Source of the DNA: Tetrahymena thermophila SB210 | Lineage: Eukaryota; Ciliophora; Oligohymenophorea; Hymenostomatida; Tetrahymenidae | NCBI RefSeq assembly: GCF_000189635.1 | Contig: NW_002476266.1 | Coordinates: 1-64,000 of the forward strand | Direction: 5' to 3' | Length of the DNA stretch: 64,000 nucleotides | Shown here: positions 12,136 to 24,900 of the stretch, piece after piece | How the letters are laid out: each line of letters begins with the position of its first letter | How positions within the stretch are numbered: position 1 is the first letter of the stretch | Notes under the pieces: generated by a model | What the model saw: the letters and a program-made list of their open reading frames with translations, nothing else | Databases searched by the model: none | Told to the model about the DNA's origin: nothing | Position numbers and translations under genes: made by a program

Positions 12136-15100
12136 ATGAAGTGTAAAATATCTGGCGAAGTTACAGTAATAGGTTTGGTTGCTATTCCCTTAATAATTAT
12201 TATCATTTATTCTTTTCTTACTATTTTATATACGTAGTATATTTTGAAATAGGAAAATGATAATTTAGCAGATTCTATGTATTCAGAACAAATTAAATTT
12301 TCTAAATAATTTGACAGTATACTAACTTTTTAAGTGAATATGTAAGTCTAGAATGTTTATTGGAATGTCTACATACATAATTAGTTACTTTAAAAAGCAC
12401 TTGCAGGATAAATAAAACTAAATCCTAATTTTAAAGATATTTTGATAAATGTAGAGAGAACGTATAATTTGACTGAAGATCCAGTCAAATTAAAAATCTT
12501 TAAAAAAAGTTATTTATTGGTCAATTCTTGGTTTTAAAGAGATAAATATTTTTAAAAAGACCTTGATCCGATTTAGCAGGAATAAATGATAGTTTTTTCT
12601 GCAACAGATCCCCTTTTTAGAGCTATATTGCTTGAGAGAGATAATGCTCTTTAATAAAACATCACTCGTAGATTCTACATTAAAAATATGTATATAGGAA
12701 CTGAATATGATGGATCGGTTTTAGGGCCTTCTGCTAATACAACATATAAAGGAATCACTAATCCTAAGTCATGCCCATCTGGTAATATATACGATTCTAG
12801 ATGTCGCTATTGGTTTAATGATACTATTCATCGCAAGAATATATCTTTGTATGTTTCTCCACCTTAGCTACAGTATAGTAATGTAGGTATTCCTTTTCTA
12901 GCAAGCGTTTTTTGTTAGAGAATAGAATTACCTCCTTATACTCAATTAAAAGAATAATACAGCACATTAAACAAGTAAGGGAGTCTTTACTCAGTTCTTT
13001 GCAACAATTTAGATTTGACAGCGGCTGGTGTATATTTTAGCAGTTTCAATTAAAAATCTGCTTTCAAGATGTTAATTGATCCTTCTACTTAGATTGCTGT
13101 TTATTATTCGTTATTTTAATTAAATAGCACTTAATAACAACAAACTCTGAGTAGTTTGGAGCTGAATCCAAGGACTACTGAAGAGTAGGCTTTACTATTT
13201 TAAAAAAAGTTGCAAAGTTTATACTCAAATCCGATTTTAGATGTAAAAGAAAACATAGATATGCTTTAGATTAATGATGATAGTTATTAATCAGGATTCA
13301 CCTTCTACCGATTGAATAATCCTCCTGATATTCAATAAAATCATACCAATAACAGCTATAATACTCTTTAATAAAGTACTCCTCTAAATAATTAAGTGTC
13401 TTAATAGCAGCAACAAAAACAACAAGAAGAGAAATAAAATAATTTAAAAGAGCATTATGTTATTTTAAACTCAATACAAACAATTTAAAAGCTTAAAGAC
13501 CCCTGGTCTGGAGGGTACTCAATTAACACAGCATTTATTTTAATAGATGTTTTGTCTAAGGATATGCTTAGTGTACAAGCATAGTAGATGTAGTAATAAA
13601 TAAATGAATATAACTATTACAGCACTATCGCAATTACAATCTTTTATGTGATTATCATCATATTAGTTATTCTGCGTTTTATTAGAATCTTTAAATTGAT
13701 CATCTCTCCCATTAATTAATTGACAAACATATTAAAAAGTGTTTCACTTGATGATGAAAATTAAATTTCATACATATTAGGAGATAAGTAGTTAGCACTG
13801 GAGTCTTTATTTGAGTAGGAGATATTTCTATCCCAAGATACTAAAATCCTTTATGAGAGCATTGTCTCATTGTTTAAAATGGTTTAATTTACTTAGTCTA
13901 ACATCTTCGTCTAAACAGAAAGTTAAACCCTCTTAAATTTAAATTAGTAAATAATACACTTTTAAAAGTTTTAAAATCACAGAGCTTTGGGTATATGTCA
14001 TAATAACATAGGATATATTCATTTCAATGCTCATAGATACTAGGAAGCTTTGTAAGAGTTTTCACAAGCAATAATTTACTCAAATTATGAAGTAAAAATA
14101 TATGAAGAAGATCTAGAACAGAGTTAACTAAATAACTCGAATTTGATAATGTCAGAAGTAACAAGAAATATTAAACTGCTCTCAGATTACAAAAATATAA
14201 TTAATCAGATATAAAAAAAATCAATAACAGAAAAAGAAGAAAAAGTTGTTAGAAAATCAGCTTTTAGCAGTGGAACTTCTTTGCTAAATAACAAAAACAT
14301 GCAAAAAATTAAGCATTAAACTAAAAAAGTTGAAAAAGTAGATAAAGAACAAATTATTCACTACGAAGTACAAAGCGAAAATTCTCGAAGCCAACTTAAA
14401 CTCGAAACTCATGAGCTTTAAAAGTAATAAAATGTCTTGAATGGTGGAAACAATACAACTAAGAACAAAAAATTAACTATTCAGGAAAGTGAGGCTGAGT
14501 TAAATTAAGAAAATGCTTAATCACAAAAGCTATTGAATTCATAATAGCTATTTTCATCTCATTCGCTCTAGAAGAAAAAGCCGAATGATAAAAAAAATCA
14601 TAAATCTTAGCGAAATACAAAATAGATAAGCATTCAAAAAGATAAAAGTATGTCTAACTCTTTGTAAAATAAGTAAGAGTAAAACTGTGATAGAAAAAAG
14701 AATATTACAGAAAGTCTCAGTCCTTCTAGGAGCACCACCTCAAAAGGAGTAAATCAGGATAATGAAGTTACAAATTTATTTTTTTGTTTGTATTCACGTA
14801 AATTGAATTATGCCAAAACACTATTCATGCTACTTGAGAAACAAAATGAGACATTAGGAAACATGTGGATTGAACTGGAATAATTGTTATTGGAAGTAAT
14901 AGAAATAGGAAATCAAATGACGCTTGTCAATCAAATTAAGAGTTTTCAATTTAGCTGCTACATTTATTTAATTTCACTAGCTTAGAAACTGAACAATCAG
15001 ATTAAACTCGCAGAGTACATGAGATGTTCATATGAAATTCTGTAAGATGTTTTAAACGAATAAATCTAGCAAGATATCTATTAAGAAATCAGACTGAACT

Positions 15101-17961
15101 CAAATAGAACATTAAAATCAGAAGCTGATAACTAAACTGTGATTTCCTCAGAAGAATTGCTTAGAAATAGAGATTTCATAAGCAACTATCTTTAAAAGTT
15201 AATAATTAAAACTCAACTTTTAAATTAGCGAGATATAAACAGCACGTACTTGTTTGATACTTAAAAAATGCTACATTCATAAAAGATTAGTACTTTTTAG
15301 AGTTTGAATTAGCACAGCTAATAACCTGATCAAAATTAAACAGTTACCTAACTTCTAACTCAATTGATAAAAAATTCTTGTTCAATTAATCGGAATACTT
15401 CTGTTTCCGAATATTATAAAAAGCAATAAGGCCAAAACAAATAGCCAAGCTTAAATACAATTTAAAATTTGTAATTTTCTAATATTAGCAATATAAACAA
15501 CAACTATGAAAAGTCCCCATTAATGCAGGTTTTATCTCCATACAGAAATAGCAAAAGTAAAAGTATGTTTAAAAAAAATGAATCTTTCAATGCTAACAGC
15601 TATAAATAAGTACAAATAAACTAAAGTGGTTTATAAAAGAGCTAAGTTTATTTAAAAAAGAGAGTCTCTAAAGTCTTGAATGAAAAATCACCTCGTTAAA
15701 AACATAACACAGATAACTTATAAATTTCTTAAAAATTTAACATAAAAAATGAGGAAAAAAGCTCTTCGATCTTTCCAAAAAGTTTATCAAACCTTTTAAG
15801 CAAACAAAAATAAATAACTAAACATGCCAGCAACAAGGTAACAAATAAGCTTTAGAAAATAAAAATGCATGTCAGAGAAATAAGTTGTTCAAACCATGAC
15901 ATTTATGAAAAAGAACTTAAAGATACCATTCAAAAGATAATAAAAAAAAAAGTCAGAAAGTAAGAGAGCAAAGAAATTACAACAGGAATTTATATGCCTA
16001 ACTTAGGATCAAGCAGTTTTTGTAGAAACTCAAATAATTATCAATAGTCAGATATTCTAATACAAAAGATGGTTTTTATAGAAGCTGCTTTGTTATATTA
16101 AAACTAGGAATATTTAGAGACAATCAGTCTTCTTACATAGTAGCTTGAAAACGAATATTATTATGACCCTACTAGCAGACATCGCTTCGTGCTAATTCTC
16201 TATAAGATATTCAATAAATTAAAGATTGACATACCTGAATAGCTAAAATAAATGATAAGCTGTTATAATAAAGGCATAATATACAAAGTTGGTTTGCTTT
16301 CACTTTGCAAATCTAAAAAGAATAGATACAAAACATATATACTCACAAGATAAATTCTTTCAACAATTCTTGTAAAGCCATCGGATCAATTCTCATTACT
16401 GATATACAAAAATAATATGTTCCAGAATTTATTCTAGTAAATATCATTAGAGCAGATTAATTCAATAAAAGACTTAATTGAAACATAGCTAATGGAAATT
16501 TTCGTAGATGATCAACAAATTTCACCAAAATAAATTGTAAATGAGCCATAAACTGGTGCACCTTCATTATTATCTTCTAATCAATAATAAAACAACTAAG
16601 CTTAAGCATTTCAAAATAATCAAGAATTAACCTTAAAAAATGGTAATCTTTTAGCTAAAAAGATTCGAGTTTAAAAGACTCCAATACTATTTAAAGGATA
16701 AGAGGAAAAATAAAATGAAGGTTATCAATTTGATGCTAATTAATTTAATAATTAATCTAAAGAAAACTTTAACATCTAAAGCTTTTAAATAGCTTAAAAT
16801 GACTCTTCTTTTGCAAATATTTTGCAAATGAACTAAACTAATTTCTAGTAACCTTTAATGAACAAAATTAAAGGTGATAACTTTTCCTTCTAACCAACAA
16901 ATAACTAAAACAGCTTATAAGAAAGTAATATAAATCTATAAAATTAATTTTAATCAACAAATAACTTCTAAAATAATCTTAACATTATGCTAGTTAAAAA
17001 TAATTCTTTAATTAGCGATTCTAATCTTCTTTAATAAAATCAATAATATTTTCAATCCATCATTAATTTTTCTGATTTCAAGAAAGAAAGTCTAAGAGGC
17101 ATTGATGAAATCGAAGAGTTAAAGATTAGCAATAAACAATAAACATATTAATTATAATAAGATAAAATTACTAACTTTGAATAAAATAATTAAAATATAT
17201 CCAATCATCAATAAAACATATATTCAAATAAATTAAAATAAGATTAAAATTAATATGAATTTAAACACAAGCAATCTTAAAGCAGCATTTAAGAATAACA
17301 ATCATTTGGAAGAATAAACGAATTTCAGAGTTAAACAAATAGTGACAGCTGTGAAAGTTCTGATGGTGACTTTGCAAATGAAAACATTTTTGCTTTAAAA
17401 AATTTAGAGGATGATATTCAATCTGAACAAAATACATTATTATAAAACACAAACGATATGCTTAGCATTGAGGAGTAGTTAATCATAGGAGTAAATAGAA
17501 TTATCCTAAGCCACTTTTATCAAGATAACTATAATCTCTTACATGGAAAAATTTAGACAGAAGAATAAAAACTAAAACAACTAAATTTAAAAATTCAAAA
17601 GAATTCTGAATAGTTTGATATTGACTGCTTTAATTATTTAAATATAAAAAAATTCATTATTTGTGTAACAGACTCACTATAAATAATAAAAAAAACTGAA
17701 TCATATTAAGAAATGATTAAATTATTATATAAACTAAACACTGAGCTTCTTATTCTTTAATTAAATTAACAATCTCACTTTGAAGAGACAAACTATCCTG
17801 AAAGCGATTATTTTAACAATTAATTAGTTTTGCAAATATTTTACTCAGAATAAAAATTATTATAATATTTATACAATAACAGACATAATCAAAATTATTT
17901 ATATTTACCTTTAACTGTAGAGTATTTTTAAACGAACTTCGTATTTGTATTTATTTTCTGA
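12136..17961 (+). CDS. Two-pass membrane sensor-like protein, Cache-like ectodomain and TPR-like cytoplasmic region
   Basis: A single intronless frame of 1,942 codons, with many in-frame TAA and TAG codons, ends at TGA 17959-17961. A membrane segment at about residues 10-33 (VIGLVAIPLIIIIIYSFLTI) is followed by about 460 residues of likely extracellular sequence with an FSATDPLFRA block, cysteines and N-glycosylation sites. A second membrane segment lies at about 494-520 (TIAITIFYVIIIILVILRFI), followed by a HAMP-like linker (SPINQLTNILKSVSLDDE). The layout matches the dCache sensor family of ciliates. A TPR-like pair of helices comes next, about 615-650 (ALGICHNNIGYIHF, YQEALQEFSQAI). The rest is Gln/Asn-rich, with helical blocks near 880-980 and 1310-1470. 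It probably senses an outside ligand at the cell or ciliary surface. A weak GT..AG intron (17941-17979) could instead extend it to TGA at 18187-18189. Confidence 0.85.
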
Positions 17962-18931
17962 TTTTAGCTGTATTGAAAGGAGTCTTATCTCCTGATCATC
18001 AGCTATTTTAAAATATTTTTCTTCTTGCAACATTTATTTAAAAATTTAAGGTGCTTTGCTAATTACTTTTCTATTTAGTCAAATAGAAAGGAATTGTGTT
18101 ACAAAATTTTTAAAAATTCCATTTTAGAAAATGATTATTTATAGCTATTATCGGATAATTAAAAAAATATTTTTTTATTATAGCAATGAAAAAATGTAAA
18201 TTTTAAGAAGTTAATTAGAGTAATTTATTGATTTATTAATTATTCAAAATTATGCATAGTATTCCTTGATTTTTAATTGAATAAGTTTAATTATTTTTAT
18301 TTTTTAATAAAATGAATCAAATTTTAATAAGTTTTTGAATATTTTGAAAAAAATTTTCTGTTCATATCTTCAAAAACTGAATTATTGTACACCAAATTGT
18401 AGTAAATAGCTCCATAAGACTGGCAATACACAGACTTTAAAAATACCCAAGTAATTTAGCTAGTTTAAGAAATACATTGCTAACCTCAATTTAGTAATAT
18501 TATACAATAAAAATATCTTTGAATATAGATTGGTCTTGTTTTATCTATGGAACAATACCCCCACTGAAAGATTAAAATAAAATCTGAATTATTATTTCTT
18601 TATTTAAAAATTAGGTAAATGTTTTATTTTTTTATTCATGATTAATTAGTTGATTTTTTGAATAATTTTGAGAAAAAAATATTCAAAAACAAATTTTTGA
18701 ACAACTTAAATAAATAACTTTAAATTGTTAATTGATAGATTTTTAAAAAGAAAAATTAATTTGAAGATTTTTTTACTCTAAAAAATACTAAAATATTTAC
18801 GACTTAAATTATATATTATTATTTTATTACAGTAATTGATTGGTTGATTTAATTTTAATTTATTTTTTTTAAATTAAGTGTTTAAGAAAAATAAATAAAT
18901 ATTTTTAAATGAAATGTAAATAGTTTTTTAA
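17962..18931. other. Convergent intergenic region
   Basis: This lies between the 3' ends of the plus-strand sensor gene and the minus-strand channel gene. Positions 17980-18189 stay open in the frame that a last short intron would create, so part of it may be coding. The rest is AT-rich, apart from the island at 18361-18580 described separately. Confidence 0.6.
18361..18580. other. Less AT-rich island, possible ncRNA or lone exon
   Basis: About 220 bases stand out from the surrounding AT-rich spacer by their C and G content (for example aatacccccactgaaagat and ccataagactggcaataca). Frames are open on both strands in the ciliate code, but neither has a clear start codon, so coding status is undecided. 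Two distant stretches can pair: tccata and agac near 18411-18421 with gtct and tatgga near 18530-18555. It could be a structured RNA, a decayed gene or an orphan exon. Confidence 0.3.
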
Positions 18932-21900
18932 TCATTTATATTAGTTTTTAAATTTACTAACAATATCAACTTGTTTTGTCTATAATGTTAAAGGCATCTC
19001 TTCTTTTTCTATAAAATTAGTACCACTGCTAGGCATGTTTTAAATAGTATTAAGACTTTAAATATCATTTCCTTTATATGCCTGTTATTCATCTGAAAGA
19101 TCTTTGCACGATGACAGTACGTTTATACTAGGAATTTTTAATTAAATAGGCTAGGGATCTTAGGATTCTAGAATAATTTGCTTTTCTTCTTGTTCATCTT
19201 CTTAATTTATTTATTAGTTATTGAATTTTGAAAGTTTCTATTAGCTACTTGATTATGAATACATATTCTGGTTACTATTGACTTAGAAGTTAACTGGAGT
19301 GTCAATTGATTAATTAGTAGGAGATTTCAGTAGCTCTCTTTATATTTTAGTTTCACTAAATGGTTTTGAGTCTTAAGTAGAGTACTATTGTTTCTTTTAG
19401 TTAGATTCCACCTAAAAAACTTACTTTGTGTAATAGTCTTTGTCGTCAATCACGTATTCATCTTTGTATATTTCTGTATTTGGAAGATAAACATATCTTT
19501 CCTTTTCATAAAGATTATTAGGATTTTTTTCATTTTTAACTACTGGTCTGGAGAAAATTGTATGTTCACGTTCTATAATTTTTTTCTTAAAATTTTAACG
19601 GAATTAGAGCACATCTTTTTCATCATTTTTCAAGAAGTCAATTTCATCTTCCTCATTCTCAGAATCACTGTCAGTCTCTGACTGTGATGAAATATCCTCA
19701 TGGTTGAAGTTTAAATCATTAATTTTCTTTTAAGTGCTTTTACTGTATTATATCCAACTTTAGAAGCACATTCCCACAAATAGACGTCTCACCATAGGAT
19801 TGACACCTTCTTTACGCTTTTTGTTAATCTTCTGCTTTATAAGCTAAGATTGCTATTTTAAAATAAACAATAATTTAGCCTAATTTTTTAAAAATAAAAA
19901 ATATTTACTTTCTTTTTGATATAATTCATTCTCTTAAAGGTAATACTTTCTTCCTTTCTCATAATTTAAAGAGCTTTTATTTATTTTTCAAGTTCCTTCT
20001 AATTTTTTGGTTAAGGGAAATCATTTACTTCGTCCTTCAGAGAAAATTTGAAAAAATAAAAGAACAACTCATTGAAAAAGATATATCCTTCATAGTCACA
20101 ATAAATATTCATTTACATGATATGTTTATCAGCTTCTTATCTTTGTTTAATTTTGAATTTTTCACACTTAGATTTTATTTCTTCATCACTAATACCGCTG
20201 TTGTGCAGTTTTAAATTCTCAATAAAAGTCTTCTTTTTCATGTTGTAATCTATTTATTTATTTTTGATTCAAAAAAAAAAAATTAAAATTGAGAAATTTA
20301 ATGAATTTTTTTTACCATATCCAAGAGGCTCTTAAAGCTAAAAGTAAAAATCTGTTAAAAATCTTTCATGTATTTTGATACCCTAATCTTTCTCTGTCAT
20401 AATACCCCAAAGCTACTTGAAATTATCTTCTGACTCAGTAAAGTTTTAGAGTGGGTTATCAGGATCAATGTAGTTTTCTTCAAATTGATTAATAATAATT
20501 AGCACAAACAGGTTCATCATCATATAAGTTTGTATAATAATAAACACAACAAAATATATAATAGAATAATTAGAAGTCCCCTTAACAATATCAAACATTA
20601 CGGTCATCCAATCTTCTCCTGTGCTACAACGGAACAAGAGAATAAAAGCAGAGTGGAAGTCTTTAAAATTATTAAACTGATCAATAACATTTCCTTCTCT
20701 AAAAAAAAAAAATTATTGTTTGTTTATATTTGTAAATAAATAAATTACGTGACAGAACTAAACAGATAGCAACCCAAAATTGCAAAAATAAAGTAAAATA
20801 GCAGGAATAAAGCAGTTGCATTCAATAAGTGAGGTAGTGCAAAGATAGTAGTTTGAATTAACTTTTGGAGATTTTAAAATGATTTGATCAGTTTTAGGAG
20901 TCTTGAAACTCTCATGACTCTGAGAACTCTTGCAATCTATGGTCCTGCTCTTAAGAAACTTATGAATTATCTACCCATAGAAGTTGTTACTATATCAACA
21001 ATAGAAGCACAAACTACAAAGAAATCAAATTAATTCCAGCCATTAAAAAAATAGCCCTAAAGTCCGAAAGCAATTATTTTAATAATAGCTTCAGTTACAA
21101 ATACACTTGTAAAGAAGATATTTAAGTCATTTAAAATTTAATCATATTATTATGGTGAGGTATCATAAGCCATAGCCATAGTGACAATATTGCAAAGTAT
21201 ACAAAATATGATAAAAATCTCAACATATGAAGATCTGACAAATGACCATAGCTTTTATTTAAAAAAATTAATAAGCAACTTAAAATTAAATAAATATTTA
21301 AATTTACCATGAATCTTATTTTGTTTGTAGGTTTTTTTAAGGCATTAAAATCAGGAGTCGACTTAACAATCATACGCTATAATTCTATCCACTATGACTG
21401 TTCATCAGTTAAGTATTTATTTTTAGCTTTTTTCTGAGCTATGTCAAAATTGAAAGACATAATAGCACTGAATAAGTTAATAGAGAAAAATCCACCAACA
21501 AATATGAATACAGCAAAGAAAAATGCGAAGTAAGCACTATTATTAAGAATAGGACCATCATCACCACCATCAATAAAACTCCAAACATAATCAGGCCATC
21601 CTTCAAATGAAGACAAAATAAATAGGAAAAGCATTGAGCTTCCTATATTATCACAATTTATATCATAGATTTCCCAAGTAGCTCCTGGAATATTTAGGCA
21701 CTGATTAAAATTATTATTTAATAAATTAATTATATTTCTTTCATAGATTCAAAATATTTATTTATATATTAATTACTTTTTATTTGTTGTAAGCGTATAG
21801 GTTCAAGGATAAATCATCAGGGCCATTGCAATAATGCATCTTTCCTTTCATTAGATTTAAAGCTAATATAGCAAACATTAACCTATTTTTATTACAATTA

Positions 21901-24900
21901 AAATTATTTTCGTTTTAAAATCATTTTTTAGAAAACATACCAAATAAGAATAAGAACCATAATCATATTAGTAATACCACCAACAGATTCCATTAATGCA
22001 GTCACAATCAATTTCATTGACTTATTATGATTGAGTAATCTTAAAGGTCTGAGAGTACGGAGAAGACGGAGAATCTTTATCGCACTTAAATTTATAGAAG
22101 TAACACTTACATCAATTATACTGCAAATAACTATGAAAAAATCTAATTAAGACCAACTATCTCTGAGATAAGAGTTATCATCTAAAACCAAACCTAGAGA
22201 TATTATTTTAATTAAAGATTCTAAAGCGAAGAATGCTGTAAAAAACTTGTCTATCGATAACCCAACAATATAAATCTAAGATTCTTAGTCATTCACATAA
22301 GTATCCATCGTTAGTTTTATTGAGCTCAGTACAATCACCCTATTTATTTGAATTTAATTTTAAAAATTAACATAAATTATAAAATAAAAATAGGTAAATT
22401 AATAAATAAATAACTTAATTACATTAAAACAACTTGTTCAAATAAAGGATGCACCAATGCTCTATAACAAATCTTTCTAATTATATTTTACTGAGAAAAG
22501 ATGTATAAAGATTGCTAGCACTTAACTCCTGCAAAGTAAATGAATTAGACTTAATTGATATTTTCTCTTTTGACTTCTTCTAAATCTTCATCTTCAATTT
22601 GATTTTGGCTACCTGATTTAAGAGTTTGTGAATGCATAGATTGCGAGTCAGTTTATGATTTTCTATGGCTATTTGAAAAACTATTGCTATTTATTTTATT
22701 CATCAAGCTGTTAGAATAGCCTGAAGAACTAAATTAAGATGTTTGTGCTAGAATGGTTGTACCTACACTACTGTAATTAAAGTCAATGTCTTCGACTACT
22801 TCAAATCTATTTTCTATTTCCCTTCTATCTGCTTATACTTCAGCTGAGTCGAAGGAATCCATTACTATAGCCAACACTAAATTCATAAATATGTAATTTC
22901 CAATAAACATCCATGATATCAGGAAAAGGACAGATAGATAGTTGCTAACATTTGAGCGAATACAAATTTATAGTAAAGTATTCCAATTTTCTATGGTTAG
23001 GAGCTATAAAATTGCAAATGCTGAATTTAAAAAGCTATCGAAATTCATTCTTGTAGGCTTATCTGGCATATTAAATGAACCACCAAATAGACTCATACCT
23101 AGAAGTGTGTATATGAACATAAATAAAAATAGCAACAAGAGAATATAAATGAACTAAGACAAAGATGAACCTATAGCTGTAATCATTAGTTTCATGAATT
23201 AAAGAGAACGGACTAATCTTGTCACTCTTAATACTCTAAAAACTCTTAAAATTCTAATCGCTCTAAATGCACTAAATGAACTACCACTTCCCGTTTCTGT
23301 GATAAAGAAGAGTTCAAATAATGATAGACAAACAATAATGCAGTCAAATATATTCATTTTATCAGAAACATATTCTGTAAATCCATCACCAATAATCTTT
23401 AAAATCATATCAATTGCAAAGATAAAAGTAAATGAAATATTAAATTAACTTATTGTTTATAACCCTAATAATTTAATTAAAAATATTTATAATCAACTCA
23501 TAAAATAATTTTTTTAAAATAAATAAATTAATTAAAGTTTTACCTTGTGTGTCTGTGACGATTCCATCTAAACTGAGAATGATGGTGTTGATAATAACAC
23601 AAATCATTATTGAATATTCAAAAATTGGGGAATGTACTATATACTTAATTCTTCTTCTTAATGCTTAGATTATTCCAATAAGTCCTCCTTCATTTTATTC
23701 CATATCGTACTTCGAAATATTAAGTTTTGAAATAATTAGATTTAATTATTTTTATTCTTTGATGGCAATAGTAGAAGGGATGACAGCATCACCTGACCAA
23801 TCTACTTTAATAAGATTTTAGCCTTTTTTCTCTAAGTTAAGGATTTCTTTTTTTCTAGTAGATACGTAGTCATGCTCAATTGGTTCCTTTTCAAATTCCG
23901 TGTTGAATACAGAATCTGTTTTATTCTCTTGAGCTTATTTTTTACTGGTCTAATTCTCTGAAAACTCTAAGGTAATTGAATTGCTAGTATTATTAAGGTT
24001 ACTTTCATCTATCATGTTGGATTTAGAAAGTATGCTTTCTGATCCTTCACTGAATCTGGAGTCTTTGTGTATATAATTTGAATTAGAAAATATACTTTTA
24101 GATAAATCAACAGTAGGTGCACCTTCACTTTAGTTTTGATGCTTTTTTTCTTTTTATTTCTATTAATCTTCTTCATCGATATCAAAAAAAATCTTATTAA
24201 GTGCATGTTAGTAATCCCATTATTCCCATTTTATTTCAGTTTCTACTTTTTTCTTTTTTCCTGCTCTATCCTAGTTGGAATTTAACCTTATAGGTTTAGT
24301 TGAAGAGTATTGGTGCTTTTTCTAAGATATAGAATCAATTGATTCATCTTATTTTTTTATTTCGTCAATTATAGACTTTTTAGATTTTAGTCTATTTAGT
24401 GTATTTTCATCATATTTTAGTTATACAGCAGGAGTGCTATCAATTTTCCTATCACTTAAATTTATGTTATAGTTATTCTGGGAAACATCTTCCAAATTAT
24501 TCTCCTAGTACTTTTCACTAGATTAAGCCTAATTTATGCTAGGTTCTAAACCCTCTTAATGCTATATTCTTTCAATAATATTGTGTGAAGATGGAGCGCC
24601 TTTTATCTTATCATCAATATTTTAGTTTTTATGACTGTGGTAGCTTTTGTTATCAAAGTTGTTAAAGTTATTGCCTTTATCTAAATTGATAGATAATTTA
24701 TTTTAGTAAATTTCTTCAATATTTTGATTGTCAAGTACTGCAAATAATTTTTCTTTATTCAAACCATCTATTCTAGCAGATCTCTTGTATGGGATCAGTT
24801 TTCTTAAATCTAAAAAAAATATTTTAATGAATTGTAACATTTCTAAATGCACTAAATAAAATAAATTTTACCTTCTTTTTTTTATTATTTCTTCTTTGAT

